DNA of 64,000 nt. It comes from Lates calcarifer. Taxonomy: Eukaryota; Chordata; Actinopteri; Centropomidae. The DNA lies in contig NC_066844.1 of the NCBI RefSeq assembly GCF_001640805.2, positions 15,677,543-15,741,542 on the forward strand, given 5' to 3'. This document shows positions 12,976 through 28,800 of the stretch, in pieces. The notes beneath the pieces were generated by a model that was not told the DNA's origin, searched no databases, and saw nothing but the letters and a program-made list of their open reading frames with translations. A program made the translations under genes and the position numbers. Every line of letters starts with the position of its first letter. Position 1 is the first letter of the stretch.

Positions 12976-13673
12976 TTGTGATGATGGAGAGATGGAAGCC
13001 GTGGGTCGTTTTCATAGACCTTTGTTCCACCCATTTGTCCACACTGAGAGCTCCTGCCCAGCAAGAAACAAGCAGTGTCACTGACCCCTATCATCCACAG
13101 ACGCTCTGCTGAGATCACAAACACACACAGTGTGTCAGCCAACCCAATCCAATCATGCTGTATTAGCCCCCTACCAGAGATCAAAATACATGGTTGTCTC
13201 TTACGTGAGTGGTGCCAGTGAATCTCAGAAACTGTTGAAGCCGGGGGGGTGGGGGGTGGGGTGGATTCCACACTCACACAGACCTGAATGACACCCATGC
13301 ACACATATAGAGACTTTGATGAGCTGTCAAAATTGAGTGAATGAATGACATGGTAACCATCAAGAGGGAAAAAAACTTGCAAAAATTCACCGTGCTGTTT
13401 CACTCATTAACTTCTTCTGACACATCAAATAGCATGCAGACAGGAAGAAACTTACTGTTTAAGCTCACTGCATACAAACAAAATGAAAACACTCACAAAA
13501 CTCTAAAAAACAAGCTACTGTTACACTTTATTTGTTTTGTTTATTTTGTTAATTATGTAAACCCTGTGTTTTGTAGACAATTGCCTCATTTCCTCATTGT
13601 TTGGAGTCCCACAGACTTCGCTGCAAAAATAATAAAAGCAATCATGAGATTTTTCTAATTTAGTGCATCATTC

Positions 13674-13697
13674 AAAAAAAAAAAAAAAAAAAAAAAA
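13674..13697. repeat. poly(A) run
   Basis: About 24 adenines in a row. No retroposed gene body was recognised upstream, so it could be a SINE/LINE tail or simple slippage. Confidence 0.9.
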
Positions 13698-14698
13698 GTC
13701 CAACCGCCAAACTTCAATACTGTATGTAGAAAAGTACTGAAATGCTAATCCTTTTCCATCAAACTGAGTCTATATATTTGGTGATAGAGATTATTATAAA
13801 ATCATTGTTATTACACCAAATAAGGAAAAAAGGTTATATTTTATGTTACATGGGCTATGAAATGACAAATATATATTACTCTTGTTTGCCAAAAGTCATT
13901 GGCTTTTTTTTAAATGTCAGTTAGGCCTCAACACCCTGTTAAACCTCTCACGGATGAGCATTTGTAAAACTTCACTAACAGAGATCATAATAGACTGCTG
14001 TATTGAAAGTTTCTCAAATATAGAACCTATGAAAATCCATTGTATTTAACAGCCCTGGGCTCCTGGCTGTAGCGGACTTCTGTCACTCAAATTACTCCTT
14101 TTTGTTATTCATTTGCACCCTCACTGTCACTTCCGCTCGCCTCTTATTTTTTTTTTAATTTTTTATCAGTGAGTCATTTTATTCTTTTGAAATGTAACAA
14201 GCAGATCTGTTGTGTTTGTACGTCAGTGTGAATCACTTCTGGCTTCATCCGTTGTGTTGCTATTCCTGCATGTGGCCAGTAGACGGTGCTTTTCCCATTC
14301 AAATGACTCTGTCAAAAACATACCTGCTAGTTCATTTCAACACCTATTTTCACCCAATAAAAAAGTAGATTTGTTGTTTAACCTCTTTGATGAGTTCCTA
14401 GATGGGAACAATCGCTTGATAATGATAAAATCAGGCAACCAGAGCAAAGATGATTGGCTTTGTAATGAAAGCTGGGATAAATAAGGAATCATGTGAAACT
14501 TTGCTAACCTTTCAGAACAGGCATTACCCTGATGCTTTGCTTTTGTTTGTTCACTTCAAAGATTTAGTATAGTTTACTAAAAGGAAGGAATGACACTGAT
14601 GAGAAACTAATAAACTGATAGTTATTACTGGGTTATTGGAATCAATTCTTTTTGATAGTCTTAAACACTAGTTCTCCCTGTCCCTCTGAAATCGCACA

Positions 14699-14699
14699 G

Positions 14700-14745
<46 letters not shown>

Positions 14746-14750
14746 AGAGA
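14699..14750. repeat. (CA)n(GA)n microsatellite
   Basis: About 21 CA units are followed by GAGAGAGAG. Confidence 0.95.
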
Positions 14751-15548
14751 GCTCAGATCCTCCTTCACACTAGTCATGAGGTTTTCTAATTTCCTATGCA
14801 GATCTCACCTCTGAGTCGCACCACCTCTCACTTCCAAATCCAGTGCTCAGCAGCACTTATCTCATGAGTCATGTTTGACCTCTGAGTTCACAGTTACAAA
14901 AGATCTCACCTCATCCAACGCTGTTTTACTCACACATACACTCGTCCACGTGCACACACACATCCACTCACGCTCCTCTCACCTTTTTAGTCTTGAGCAC
15001 TAATGGAAAGAGAGAACCCCCTCTCAGTAGCCATCCTTTGTAGGAAAGCCGTAGTTTAAATGGAGTTACATTATTGATGCTGGCTGAAAGAGAAGTAAAT
15101 GGTAGCTGGTACTTGCTGCTGCACGGTGGAGCCCATTACTGTGAGACTAACTTTTTCAAGTGAACTCCATTCATCACAATATTTTTTCCTTGATTTTTTT
15201 CATTAATCGTTAAATCCAGTTCTCTGTGTTTATATTTCCTTTTAGAATTAGTGACCGTATTGTTTTGTGTGAATGAAGAGTGAGTGCTGAAAATACTGAG
15301 GTGATTTGGAATAAATCTAAATCTGAGAGTGAAGAGCTTTCAGAAGTAGAATTGATAATAGGCAATAACGAGAGGTCCTGAGGTTAATCTGTTTTTCTGT
15401 TACTCTACAGGAAAAATGCACTGAGTTCACTTGCGTGTCTGGGTCTCATAGATTTTCACATTTGGGGAAAGATTTTAAAGAACTATGTGGTTGTCTAAGT
15501 GAAGACAAAATGTGTCTCCATTGTTTCTTTTCACTGCAGTGGCATTCA

Positions 15549-15553
<5 letters not shown>

Positions 15554-15586
<33 letters not shown>
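15554..15586. repeat. (GT)n microsatellite
   Basis: About 16 GT units. Confidence 0.95.
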
Positions 15587-15588
<2 letters not shown>

Positions 15589-17165
15589 ATATTTGTCTCA
15601 ATTGTCTCAAATAACTGCCAAGCTTAGTTAAGCTCATAGGGTTAGTTAGAAAAGCGCTGGCTATGGTTTGGGTTTGTGTGTACCTCCAGGGAATGTATGT
15701 AAATCTGTACAATGTTCTAAAAGAAAGCTATCCTCTTGTACAATGTGTGGGTTATTGCTTATCACTCCAACAACATAAAAATATTCCTCATCCAGTAAGA
15801 GTCTTGCTCTCAAAGATTTCTGTAAATAAAACTATGTTAGTATTAGCATTGCAATGTGCAAGGATGTCCATTGTAAAGGTACTCATTATGAGGAATGGCC
15901 CCTTTCAGAGAGTACAATTATCAACACATTAACGTGCATGGACCATTTTAATATTTTCGCTGATACATGCTGAGCTAAATGGAACCACCTTATATATTGC
16001 TGAGGCCTTTAACCTTTAACAATGTGTCACATTAAATGAACCTCTGTGCTTTTATCTGCAAAGTAACTTGTAACTACAACCGACAGATGAATGTTGTGAA
16101 GAGTGACATTTTCGTCTGACATATAGTGGAGTAAAAGTAGAAAGTTGCACATAAAGAAAACACTAAAAATACATTTACAAATTGTACATGAGCAGAGAGA
16201 TTGTTAGCTTTCCACTTTTGTGTTTTTTGCGTGTGTGTCTGGGTGAAAAAGGACTTTAAATCTTTCCATAGACACTGCCGTTGAAGTGTGTTTGGTGGTG
16301 GAGACAGGCAGAGAGCGCAGTGACCTGATAAAAATGGTGGATGAGTGGATTTAGTTTTTTTGTGAGATATGGTGACAGACAAACTGTGTTTCATTACTGG
16401 GCAAAGAAATCAAGTTTAGTGTTTCAGCACACATCAGCCTTCTGTTGTTTACTGTAATATCTGCTCCATAATGTCACGCCTGTCATTTTGTCAATCTGTT
16501 CCTGTGAGTGAGGATGTGTGTGTGTGTGCGTGTGCACCGTGTATAATCTTTTTCTGACAGTTTTTTTCCACTACGCTTTACGCTTGTGTTTTCTCGTCAT
16601 GCATACCTGTGTGAGCTGGGTCAACAGAGATACAGAGTGTTAGTAAATCATTGCAGAAAGAGATGGATGCCTTTCTCCAGCTGCTTCTGCACTCCAGGAT
16701 CACTGAGTGGAACAGTTACAATGCCTGCGGGCATTCATACCTCTGTGTCCCTCCCCCCAACTTCTTGTGCATGTGTTTGTGTTTGTGTCAAGGTACATCG
16801 TATTCCCTTTAAATAGTAATGAACTGGGAGCAGGGGCACAGGACTGCTTGTGATTGTGCTTTTATGCACGACATTTATTGCACAGTGGGGACTGTGTATG
16901 TGCACACACACAGAACGCACAAAAGCATCCATATGTGCACATGTGTAAATGCACAGACCCACAAGCACACACACAATGCAAAGTAAAAGTAAATTCCCCA
17001 TTGCAGTTTGTGTTGCTCCACTGAGTGAGTTCAGGCCTTTGTAAAGTATTAATGGGCAAACACTCTAACAGGCACACGCCTGAGTGCACATATTGTATTA
17101 GTATGCCCTGCCTTACATCAAACAGGCTACATTTGAATGTTACAATGGGATATGTAGTCATTGAA

Positions 17166-17166
17166 T

Positions 17167-17241
<75 letters not shown>
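17166..17241. repeat. (TA)n microsatellite
   Basis: About 76 bp of TA is broken twice by a C. Being self-complementary it can extrude as a cruciform. Confidence 0.95.
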
Positions 17242-18487
17242 CTCAAAGGCTAATCTATTATTCTTATCATGTGACTGGATACTTCAGATGAAAGGGTTAG
17301 AGGTGAAGGAAATGCTTTTGAACTTGGTCACCTTTCAGTTTAATCACATGAAATACATTTTCCATGTCACTGTGAGATATACCAGAAAGGGAGAGACTAT
17401 GTATCAGTTTTGATGTTTTGGTAGGGGGGGGATCTTGTTTGTCAAGAAGCTCTTGTTAAATACCTGCAGAGGTGAAAGTGACATTCATTCTCAAAGTGTT
17501 AATTGCCCAGTAACAAGGCATTATGAGCACAAAAGTATTACAAGAATTGAACCACCCACTTATATTTGGTCACAGGGGTCTGAATTATGCACTAATTATG
17601 TGTTCATGTAAAGTCACAGAGTAAATGTGGATGTGGGGACCTGCAATTTCAACTTTGTCCACTTGATGTCACAATCATTACAATGACAATACAGGCGGCA
17701 GTGCAGGAAGAAATGAACAGTGGCTGTGTTGGACTGAATGCTCATAAAGCTGACAGACTTGCTCACACATACAAACAAAAATGAAAAGCTTTAACCACAG
17801 CTGGTATAACAATGAGTGACATTTATCAGGTGTGTGTTAGACTGACGTGTTGTGATCAGTAAGAGGAGAGACAGAGCTGTAGGCAGCCTTGTAGCATGAA
17901 ACCTCCACAGACCTGATTTAGAGAACCCCAGAGACTAGGCAAGAACCAGGGGAATAACATAGCCCCCAGTCCCTTGTGTTGCCTAATCACCTGCACCTTA
18001 AGCAGATCACTGTCTAGACGTTTGCCCTCAGCTGCTCCCGTGCTGAAAGTTTGAGAGTGAACTTAAAAGGGAGCCATTTTGAGCGTAGATTCCATTGTAA
18101 TGAGCTGATAGTGAATGTGATGAAACATATGCCTGAGCTTTAAACCTTTTTTTAATTAGCATATGTGAGTATAAATATAGACTCTTAATGAGACTGATGC
18201 AATTAGAGTAGGTTGGCTGAAAGGTACTCCATGTATTTTACACATTTTACCTGGAGATTATGCATCCACTTTCTATTTCAAGAACTTGGAAATGATTCAT
18301 TTTCACATTTACTTGTTGAATATAGTGAAATTTCACAGGAATGACAGGGCAGAGAAAGTGTAAAGCCGTCAGCACCAACTAAGCTTGATTCTTTTAAAAG
18401 CAACTGAGCTAATTTTGCGAAATTTGGCCATGATGGCCATGTGTGGAGTTAGTTGTGTGATCAATGAAAAACTTGTGTATATGAGGC

Positions 18488-18795
18488 ACAACAAAGTGTT
18501 GGTGAGTTATCTCCCACATCTGTACATTAAATATGAAGCTAGATCCAGCAGCTGGTTGGTTTAGCTTAGGGATAACATCTAGAAACATAGGGAAACAGCT
18601 AGCATGAGTCTATCTATGCTAATTAGAATGGTTTTAGTGGTGTTAGTAGGTGGACAAAACCAAGCTAGCTGTTTCCCCCAATGGCATTAGCTTCATATTT
18701 ACTGCACACACAAGAGTGGTATTAACTCTAATCTAACTTTGCAGAAGCAATAAGCATGTTTTACCAAAATGTTAAACTTTTCCTTTAAAGTAGAA
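18488..18795. mobile_element. palindromic MITE-like teleost repeat
   Basis: Two inverted arms are visible. GGGAAACAGCTAGC at 18590-18603 is the exact reverse complement of 18664-18677. AAATATGAAGCTA at 18529-18541 is the exact reverse complement of 18688-18700. The right end (TTAAACTTTTCCTTTAAAG) and the GCTAGCTGTTTCCC core match a repeat I know to be abundant in teleost genomes and 3'UTRs. It has no coding capacity. The outer limits are approximate. Confidence 0.65.
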
Positions 18796-21087
18796 TTCAA
18801 GATGCTATATTTTAGGAAGATACTTTTACAGGCTATACAGTAGCTGACCTTGAAGGCCTCAGGGTGAGTCCAACTTGGACCGAAATACCATGCTCTGCAC
18901 ATCTACAATAGGGCATGGAAAAATATGGTCCCAGAGGTGATGATCTCAGAATTAACTACTGCACACACACAGTCATTACCCCTGTAATCTCTTTATCGTC
19001 GACCTGTTGAGACTTGTCTCTGAGTGCTGTCCAACATCTGAATTATCCATGACATCACAGGCCATGTACCGTCCCCTGTTCATTTTCTGACGTGACAGGC
19101 AGGTGGTTATGTGTCATGCCCACCCCGCCCTCCTAGTATAGCATGAGATAAGCTGCGGGGAACGCTAACTCCATAATAGCACTCACAGGCCATGCCCATT
19201 AGCTCTAAATAACACTCTCGCAGTGCAAAGCACCGTCGTCGACACCATAATGGCCACATTAACGAGCATTACACAGCCATTGGTTTTTAGAACCGCTTAC
19301 TGCCACTGAGCTCATGCATCATAACAGTGTGTTCAACATTACGCCTTGTGATAGCTGTGAGAGTTCTTTTTTTTTGTGGTGACTTGGCAATCTGTGGTTG
19401 GCTTCAGTTCCTTCTTCTTGCTATATGTCTTCCTGTCCCTGTTGTTGCATTTGTGCTGCTTATTTTCCACTATGCTTCAGTTCGTTACTCTCCCTCTCTG
19501 TTCTCTTTGTTTAATCTGTTCCTTTCTCTGTTGGATAGTCATCCTCAAACGGCCTTCTTCCTTCCCGCTGCTCTCTTTCTGCCTCTCTTAGTTCCCCTCG
19601 CTGCTCATTTCTTCACTACAAAGATGTTTTCTTGGTGAACACCTATTATTTAGCCTCGTTTTCCTCCCTCTCTTTCTCTCGGTCACTGTGTTTTCTTCTT
19701 ACATGATGCTTGAGAGGATTTGTCCACGTTCTTTTGCATTATGCAGCTGAAAGCCCATTTTTCTGCCAATACCACTTCATCTCTTTCCTTTGTTGGAGAT
19801 GATAGTCACCAGAGATCAAAATTTCTTTCTAAACACCACCAATCCCACAACTAAATGAAGTTGGAGAAGTTTTATTCACTCTTTTATCCCTCTCTGTCAC
19901 CACACTTGAGACAGGAGGACGGACAGATGATGAGTTTTGAGAGAGGGAACTGAGTTATTCTCAGCTATCAGGCTGTCTCTTGTCTAGACAGTAGGTCAGA
20001 TGATCTGGAAGATTTGAGTGTGAGCTGCTAAGTCATTAGACAACTTTGGGTTTAAGCAGCAGATTAACTGTAGATCAGGACTATGTTGTGAGGCTGGATC
20101 TTATCCATTTCCTTGCACCAAGATATACAGCAAATCATCACTTAATTAGTTCTTACTATAAAGTAGACACAGTAAGGGAAATCTTTTCCATTGATTTTTT
20201 AAAAATGTAACTCTTTTAGCCCTTTTTATATTTTGTTTTTCACAACATTGTGTGGAATGTAAAAGACATGAGTTTCAAAAAAATGATTTAATTCCTGCAA
20301 AAATCACGTAATAGTCTAAGATACATGAGCACAAACTGTTTTAATTAACAGCAATTCCTTACCATAATCCTACATTTTATGCAAGAAGAATAATACTCAT
20401 CAGCTCACTGTCTTGCTGTGCCTTGTGTTTTGATGATTATACCAGAAATAACAGGAAAATTAGGAAATGAGAAGTAACTTCATTTAAAATATAGAAAGCG
20501 TCTTAAACATCTGCACACATGCAAAAATACGCACAAATTAATTTCTTTGCATAGTGACAATACAGTCAATCTGCCCTGTTCAGAACATCAGCAGCATTAC
20601 AGGATAGCCATGTCTGATTGGTTAGATCCAGCATAGTCACTGCTGCTTAGTTTTGACAGTGAAATTTTTTCTGTCATATAGTCTTTCCTGTGTTCTTTCA
20701 ACCATAATTTTTTTTCTCCTGTGGATGCCAGACTCACCCATTCCACTGAGGGTTTAAGATCACATGTTGAGGGATTACATTAATCTGATTAAGATGAAAA
20801 AAAAAAAAAGGTAACTGATATACATTTTAGCTCCTGTGAAAAATCACAGTAATCATATTACAGATGAAAAAAGAAAACATGACTGCTCAGAGATGCTGTG
20901 GCATTGAACAGAACCTGCAGTGTTTGTTACAAGCTCTATCCATGATGCTGATCCTGCTGCAGTCCCAGCTGTAGGATCATCGGTGAGGAAAAGTGTGTAA
21001 GAATTATTTAGGCCATTTCTGAAATGATGGCTTTTGTTATTAATTCATTGCTCATCATCCTCCTCACCATTTCTACCTGTAACCTAA

Positions 21088-23428
<2,341 letters not shown>

Positions 23429-23440
23429 GTCACACGATAG
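23429..23440 (+). CDS. tafa4: tafa4 last coding exon: V-T-R-stop
   Basis: A strong pyrimidine tract and AG at 23427-23428 are followed by GTC ACA CGA TAG. This gives the C-terminal V-T-R typical of TAFA4/TAFA3 in frame with the phase-0 end of the previous exon. Only 12 coding bases lie in this exon, so no ORF finder would recover it. It was found by searching for the expected C-terminus after an acceptor. Confidence 0.88.
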   Translation, partial: VTR

Positions 23441-23770
23441 CAAGAGAGCCGCTGAGCCATGTGGAAACCTGAGACGCTCCATGTGGAGAGGATGGATGAC
23501 TCACACATATTTACTGTACGATGGGGAAAAATATCAAGGAAAGGACCGCCATCAGGCTATCCATCACTAAACTATGGGATAAAATGTGCTCATCACAAAC
23601 AATGTACACTTGGCTACATGGAGCCACCTATACAGCATATACAGTATGCTGGTTAAGACCAATAGACTACAATCATGGGCACCCAGGGTAGATCTGGACA
23701 CAGATGGACTCCTCTTTTCCAATAATGGACAATGTGTGGATTGATTAAAAAATGGTCAATTTTAAACATT
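23441..23770 (+). other. tafa4: probable tafa4 3'UTR
   Basis: This stretch follows the tafa4 stop. The first plausible poly(A) signal is ATTAAA at 23744-23749, with a GT-rich stretch at about 23806-23830 that could be the downstream element. No AATAAA is seen in the first several kb, so the true end may be elsewhere. A chance 65-codon frame lies within it. Confidence 0.35.
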
Positions 23771-26700
23771 GTTTAAGCATTTCAAAGTATATATTTCAAC
23801 AAAGCATTTGTGGATGAGTGTGAGATGTGAACTAAAAGCTGTGCTTAGAGTGCTGCTGCTGGATGCAGTCCAGACCTGTTGTCAATATGTAGAGGTTATG
23901 CCGGAGACAGTGGGAATGATTTGGGAGAAGTGGAAGCGATAGCAGCTCATAAACTAGCAAATAGCAAATTAGCATCAAATTGCTCTTGTGGGTCAAGTCA
24001 CTACCATGAAGACTGGGAGTCATTTTGCAGTTCTAATTAGGAATTGCAATGTAAGATCATAACAACATATTAAAAATTCATGTAAGATATTTGCACTAGT
24101 TGAAACCGTTTGGGAATGTTTTGTTTTTCTAGATATCTCCCATCTTTTGCTGTGGATGTCACATGAAGTTGAAGGTGAGCATTTTGTAAAATGTCTGACA
24201 CTTGAAGTAGATAAATATAGATATATATATAGATATATATATATATATATATCATGCCCCATTATTCCTGAGTAGTTATTGGTTAAAAATGGCTCAGATT
24301 ATTGAGCCTTACTTACATACAGCTTGGTACAATACAAACTAGCAAAGTGTGATTCATCATCATTTTTGCCCAGAAACTTTTCCAAGCTCAGCCCTCAAAA
24401 TTATATATCTTTCATCTATTATATTCAGTCTGTGACATCTCTTATGTTAACTGTTAAAAGGAGGCCCATAAAATGTTCAAAAAAGGAAGATCGGTTGTCT
24501 TTATGTTGTTATTTCACTTTATTGGAGATGTTTTTTTCTTTTTCTCTCTAAATGCTCAGGTTCTTAATCTTCAAAAGCACTGTAACTACTAAACAATTTT
24601 ATGAATGGGGTCTTTTTAAGTATCTTTATTAGGAGACACACTATTTTACGCACATTGCCCATTGATTGCCCCCCAAATCTCCCACCACATCAGTGTTTCA
24701 GTAAGATATGCTGAAATAATTGCCTTTGCAAACATTTTTTTTTCCCTACAGGGCTCGATAATTACTGCATGGGTACAATAGAGCAGTACTCCAAACAACC
24801 ATCTTAAATCTCTCAGTTATGTCTGTCCATTCTTCCACTCACACTCCACTTTTCTTTGAGTCCTTCTCTTATACCACTCTCTCTCTCTCTCTCTTCTGTC
24901 ACATTACATATCATGCAAAAGATGGAACAGTTAAAATAGTTTTCACACACTCTGTCCCAAACAGTATATCTTTATTTCTTGGTTGTTAGTACTAGTGTTC
25001 AGCCTTTTGCACTGGTGCATTTTTTTTTCTCTTATAGACACACATCCAAGTGCAAGTCTTTCCCAAACTGTATCTGTCTGCCTCTCTGATATGTGAATGT
25101 GTTGGGTCAGTGTGCCCAGGGGTTAGCCCGCTGGGGGCTGCTCCTCTGCGAATAGGAGCCTCTGCTTTCAGACATTCTGCTTTGTGAGCTATGATAAATC
25201 TGTGGGAGCTGAGCCGCTGCCTCTCCAACTCCAGTGCTGAGCTCTGAGCCAGAGGGAGCTGGGGGACAGCAGGGCTACCAGTGGCAGGCAGCTCCACTCT
25301 CTCATTACTGAGAGGCCTGGATAGCACTGGGCTCCTCTCGGGACCACTGACATGGAATATTTTTAGGCAGACGGTGCAGCACTGCAGTTAGGCCAGTCAC
25401 ACCACAATGCCCTCTTTCCTTGAGCAGTTTCTCAGCAACAATGGTCCATTTAGAGCGAGGATATGATGACATTCTGCCGCTGCATTCACACACAAGCAAA
25501 TACACCTATAGTCACATAAACATGCTTTTCAAAGGAGAAAAAGCGACGAGCCTTAATTACAGCTAACACAAGGCACAATGTCTCCAGACTCTCCCAAGGA
25601 TGAACCTGGCGCCTTGCTCCCTCTGCCCTACATGGCTCTCTGCAGCAGAATCAATATTTGAGGACAATTTGCGTCTCGCTGCTCCCTGGTGGCTGGGGTT
25701 TGACGCTGCAGCTCCACCTTCAGTTTCAACCATGCTTGGACCTCCCAGGACAGATTTACAGCTCATCTCAGGTCACTGCTATTTAATGAAAAAATCTGCA
25801 AGGTACACCATACATACACAACTGCTGTGCAGGCTGGCCAGCCCTGCAGCAGAGCAGACGCACACTCATCCGCCATTGCCAATTTATGAGAAGGAAGACG
25901 ACTGAACTCGCTATGAGGCTTCGAGGTATCTTGGAGGGATTTTGTATTAGCATATTCACCTTTAATGAGATGTTACCTAGCATGCAAATTTCACAGTCAC
26001 CAGTGCCTATCCATTGTCTATACATTGTCTGTTCTTTGTATAAAACCCCTTTAAATCTGCTCGCTACATCCCTGTTACCAGCTGATTTCAAAAATAATGA
26101 AAGAAATCTATGTCAGTGTATGAGTTGCGCTTACAGACACATTCTTCAGTGTAAAAAAATAACTGTGTTTTTAACTGGAAGGGTATGTGTCTGTAGTGTG
26201 TCAGGAGGGGTCTAACCTCCCAAATGTCCCAGGGAGATTGATTTCCTTTCATCTCCATGGGTTAGCAACTGGTGGGACCCTAAGGGCAGGACTCGCAGAA
26301 GCAACGGCATGGTGGAAATAACTGCAGGATAACATGCTAATGAGAGCGGATAGGCAGTTTGAGAGAGAATGGAAAACAGGAGAACGATGAGCTACCTAAA
26401 AGGAAAAACAGAGATAAAGAGGTATAGCTCTAGTGTTTGAACGAGAGGTAGTGTGTGAAGGATATTTTAAGTATGCCTTTGTTTATGCACTAAGCCTGGG
26501 TGGTTCCCGAGAGGCCACTTGCATCGTCAAACCAAACGCCTCCAATAGTCCATCATCACACTTGTCGGCAAATTCACAAAATCAGTACCTAGAGAGGGAG
26601 AAATAAGGGGATGAAACACCGTTGTCTTGGCTTATGCATCATCTTTTGTCAAGTCCAATTTGTATTAGCCTCCAGCCATATCCAGGAAATATGGGTTCAG

Positions 26701-28800
26701 GATTCATGTTCAGTGAGAATGGTAATCTTCAGATGAAGTGAGTCTGTCAGAGGCAGAGAGATGTGTGACAACTTGAGTCAGCTCTAGGAAGAGAGAGATT
26801 TGCCATTGTAGAGGAAACAGGCTCAGACCGTCTCAAACTGACATTGATTTAATATAAGTCAGAGGGAGATTAGCTGATGAAGATGATCTGATTAGCATTA
26901 TCAGTGCTGTATGGCATTCGCTGGTCTTGTCACCGTCACTTCAGAGGGAACAAATCAACTCAAGCCAAAATGTTTCCTTCAGGAGATCAAATCTTTTTAG
27001 CCCTAATAACCATGACACATAATTACTGAAATGTGCTCAGATGTGTGCACAAAAGCTCTCAAAAATACATTATTCAAACCTCATTTAATTGTTTTCAGGT
27101 CTTTTATCATCATTCAGCTCACTTGAGAACAGAGTACAGTCAGTGCCCTTCATTCAGTATTCTGGTGCAGCAAGTTAGAAGGGTGCAATACGAGCATGTG
27201 ATCTTATTGGCTACCACGGCTGGTTAGCTGTCAGGTGATGGTATGGGGATTAATTGCATTAGCTCCACTCTCTTACCCAGCATAGAATATGTGACAAAAA
27301 CACCACAAAACGGCCCATTAAAATTCAATGAAACCAAGCAACAAAAAAAGACGACAAACAATCAAAAGTGTCTTTAATATTCATTTTGCAGCAGGCCTGC
27401 GACGGGCCGATATTGACGGTGGAGTGAACGGGGGATTCATTAACATCTCCTCCCTCACTGCTTCCTCTCGCTGAGCCATTCCTTGCTGCGTCGTCAAATT
27501 CACTTATCTCTCTGAAGCAATTAGCCACTGGAGGCTCCATTGACCTGAGCCTTTGTTAGACTAACGGGTTACATTAGCATGGCCGTAGCCTGGCAGTCTT
27601 GGCAATGCATGTGTCTGTGCCAATGTGAGAAGCACTGATAAAGAGGAGCCCTGAAGTGTGCACATGCATGTGTGTTTGGGAGGATACAGGAACTACATAC
27701 ATGCATATTAACTTATCATTGTGCCACTATTGAGCACCTTTAGTGTGCTCTTTATGTGTGTGTGTGTGTGTGCTGATGTCCTGCTTGCACAAGGATGGTG
27801 TGAATAACTCAACAGTCAGTGTAAGCAATTCATATCTGTGTGTAAATTTAATTTTGCTTGCCTTTATGCTATGGCATGCAAAAAAATTCAAGAGTTGAAT
27901 GCACAGCAACACTGATAAGGTACACAACAGCTATCAGACTCCAGCAATATACATTTCGATATACAATATCTCCATTGTATTATGTGGTCTGTGGTGCACA
28001 AGCACGGCAGAAGTGACAGATTTAATTTTTCCTACTGAGGCTATAAGATTACACACATACACATGACAATATGATGAGTTGCAGCGCTTGCAGGGGGGAA
28101 GCGTTGCTTGCTGTCACTGCTGAACATATAACTATAGAGACCATTGTGTGGTGTGTGACCTGTGGCACTCTGTTGCTGAACATGGTATGGTAACAGTGCT
28201 ATATAAAGCTTGTTTCTAATTTGAAGAAATTACATTTCCTTTACTGTCACACTGTATTACTGTCAACCATGCAGTGAGCTTCCTGACATGTGAGAACACA
28301 ACAACAGAGAGAATCCATGTTAAGATGACATATGAATATGAATCTGTCAGACAAACAGCCCCCATTTATGCAAAGCAGAGAAATAGCCTACTAGTAAGTG
28401 TTTCAGTGTTTGTGCCAATGACAACAGCAGCTAAGTATGCATGCATTATTCATAATTAATTATCCAAATGTGTTACTCCTTCCTTATTTACCAAATTAAT
28501 GGTTTGTTTTGCTGAGAAAAGTCTTCTGTCTGCTATGCTGGGTGGAGAAACAGCGTCCTCATAAATTTCACTGGCAGGTGAGGTATGGGGAGAGTGATGA
28601 GACAGAACAAGGGAGGATCAAAGACATAGAAGCCATTAGTTCTGCTGCTTCTGTGGCTCACTGCTATACAACTTTAAAATCACCACAGGCAGTGACCTCA
28701 CAAATTCTACAATGTTGTGGTACTTGTAGTAAAACTGAGAGTCAAACTCCCGCCCCATCTATAAGCTAGCATCTGTTCCACTGGCTGATGCTCACTACCA
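23771..28800. other. intergenic DNA, no gene seen
   Basis: This holds a TA-rich microsatellite at 24215-24252, a CT tract at about 24878-24900, and a somewhat GC-richer stretch at about 25090-25760. The GC-richer stretch has ORFs on both strands and a CTCF-like motif at 25679-25692 on the minus strand (CCACCAGGGAGCAG, one mismatch to the core). No protein family could be recognised in any frame. Confidence 0.6.
24215..24252. repeat. (TA/GATA)n microsatellite
   Basis: ATAGATATATATATAGATA passes into a run of TA units. Confidence 0.9.

Noticed and set aside
12915..13403. 162-residue minus-strand ORF
   Set aside because: Its end is a GT/CA repeat and the rest shows no domain; it lies inside a tafa4 intron.
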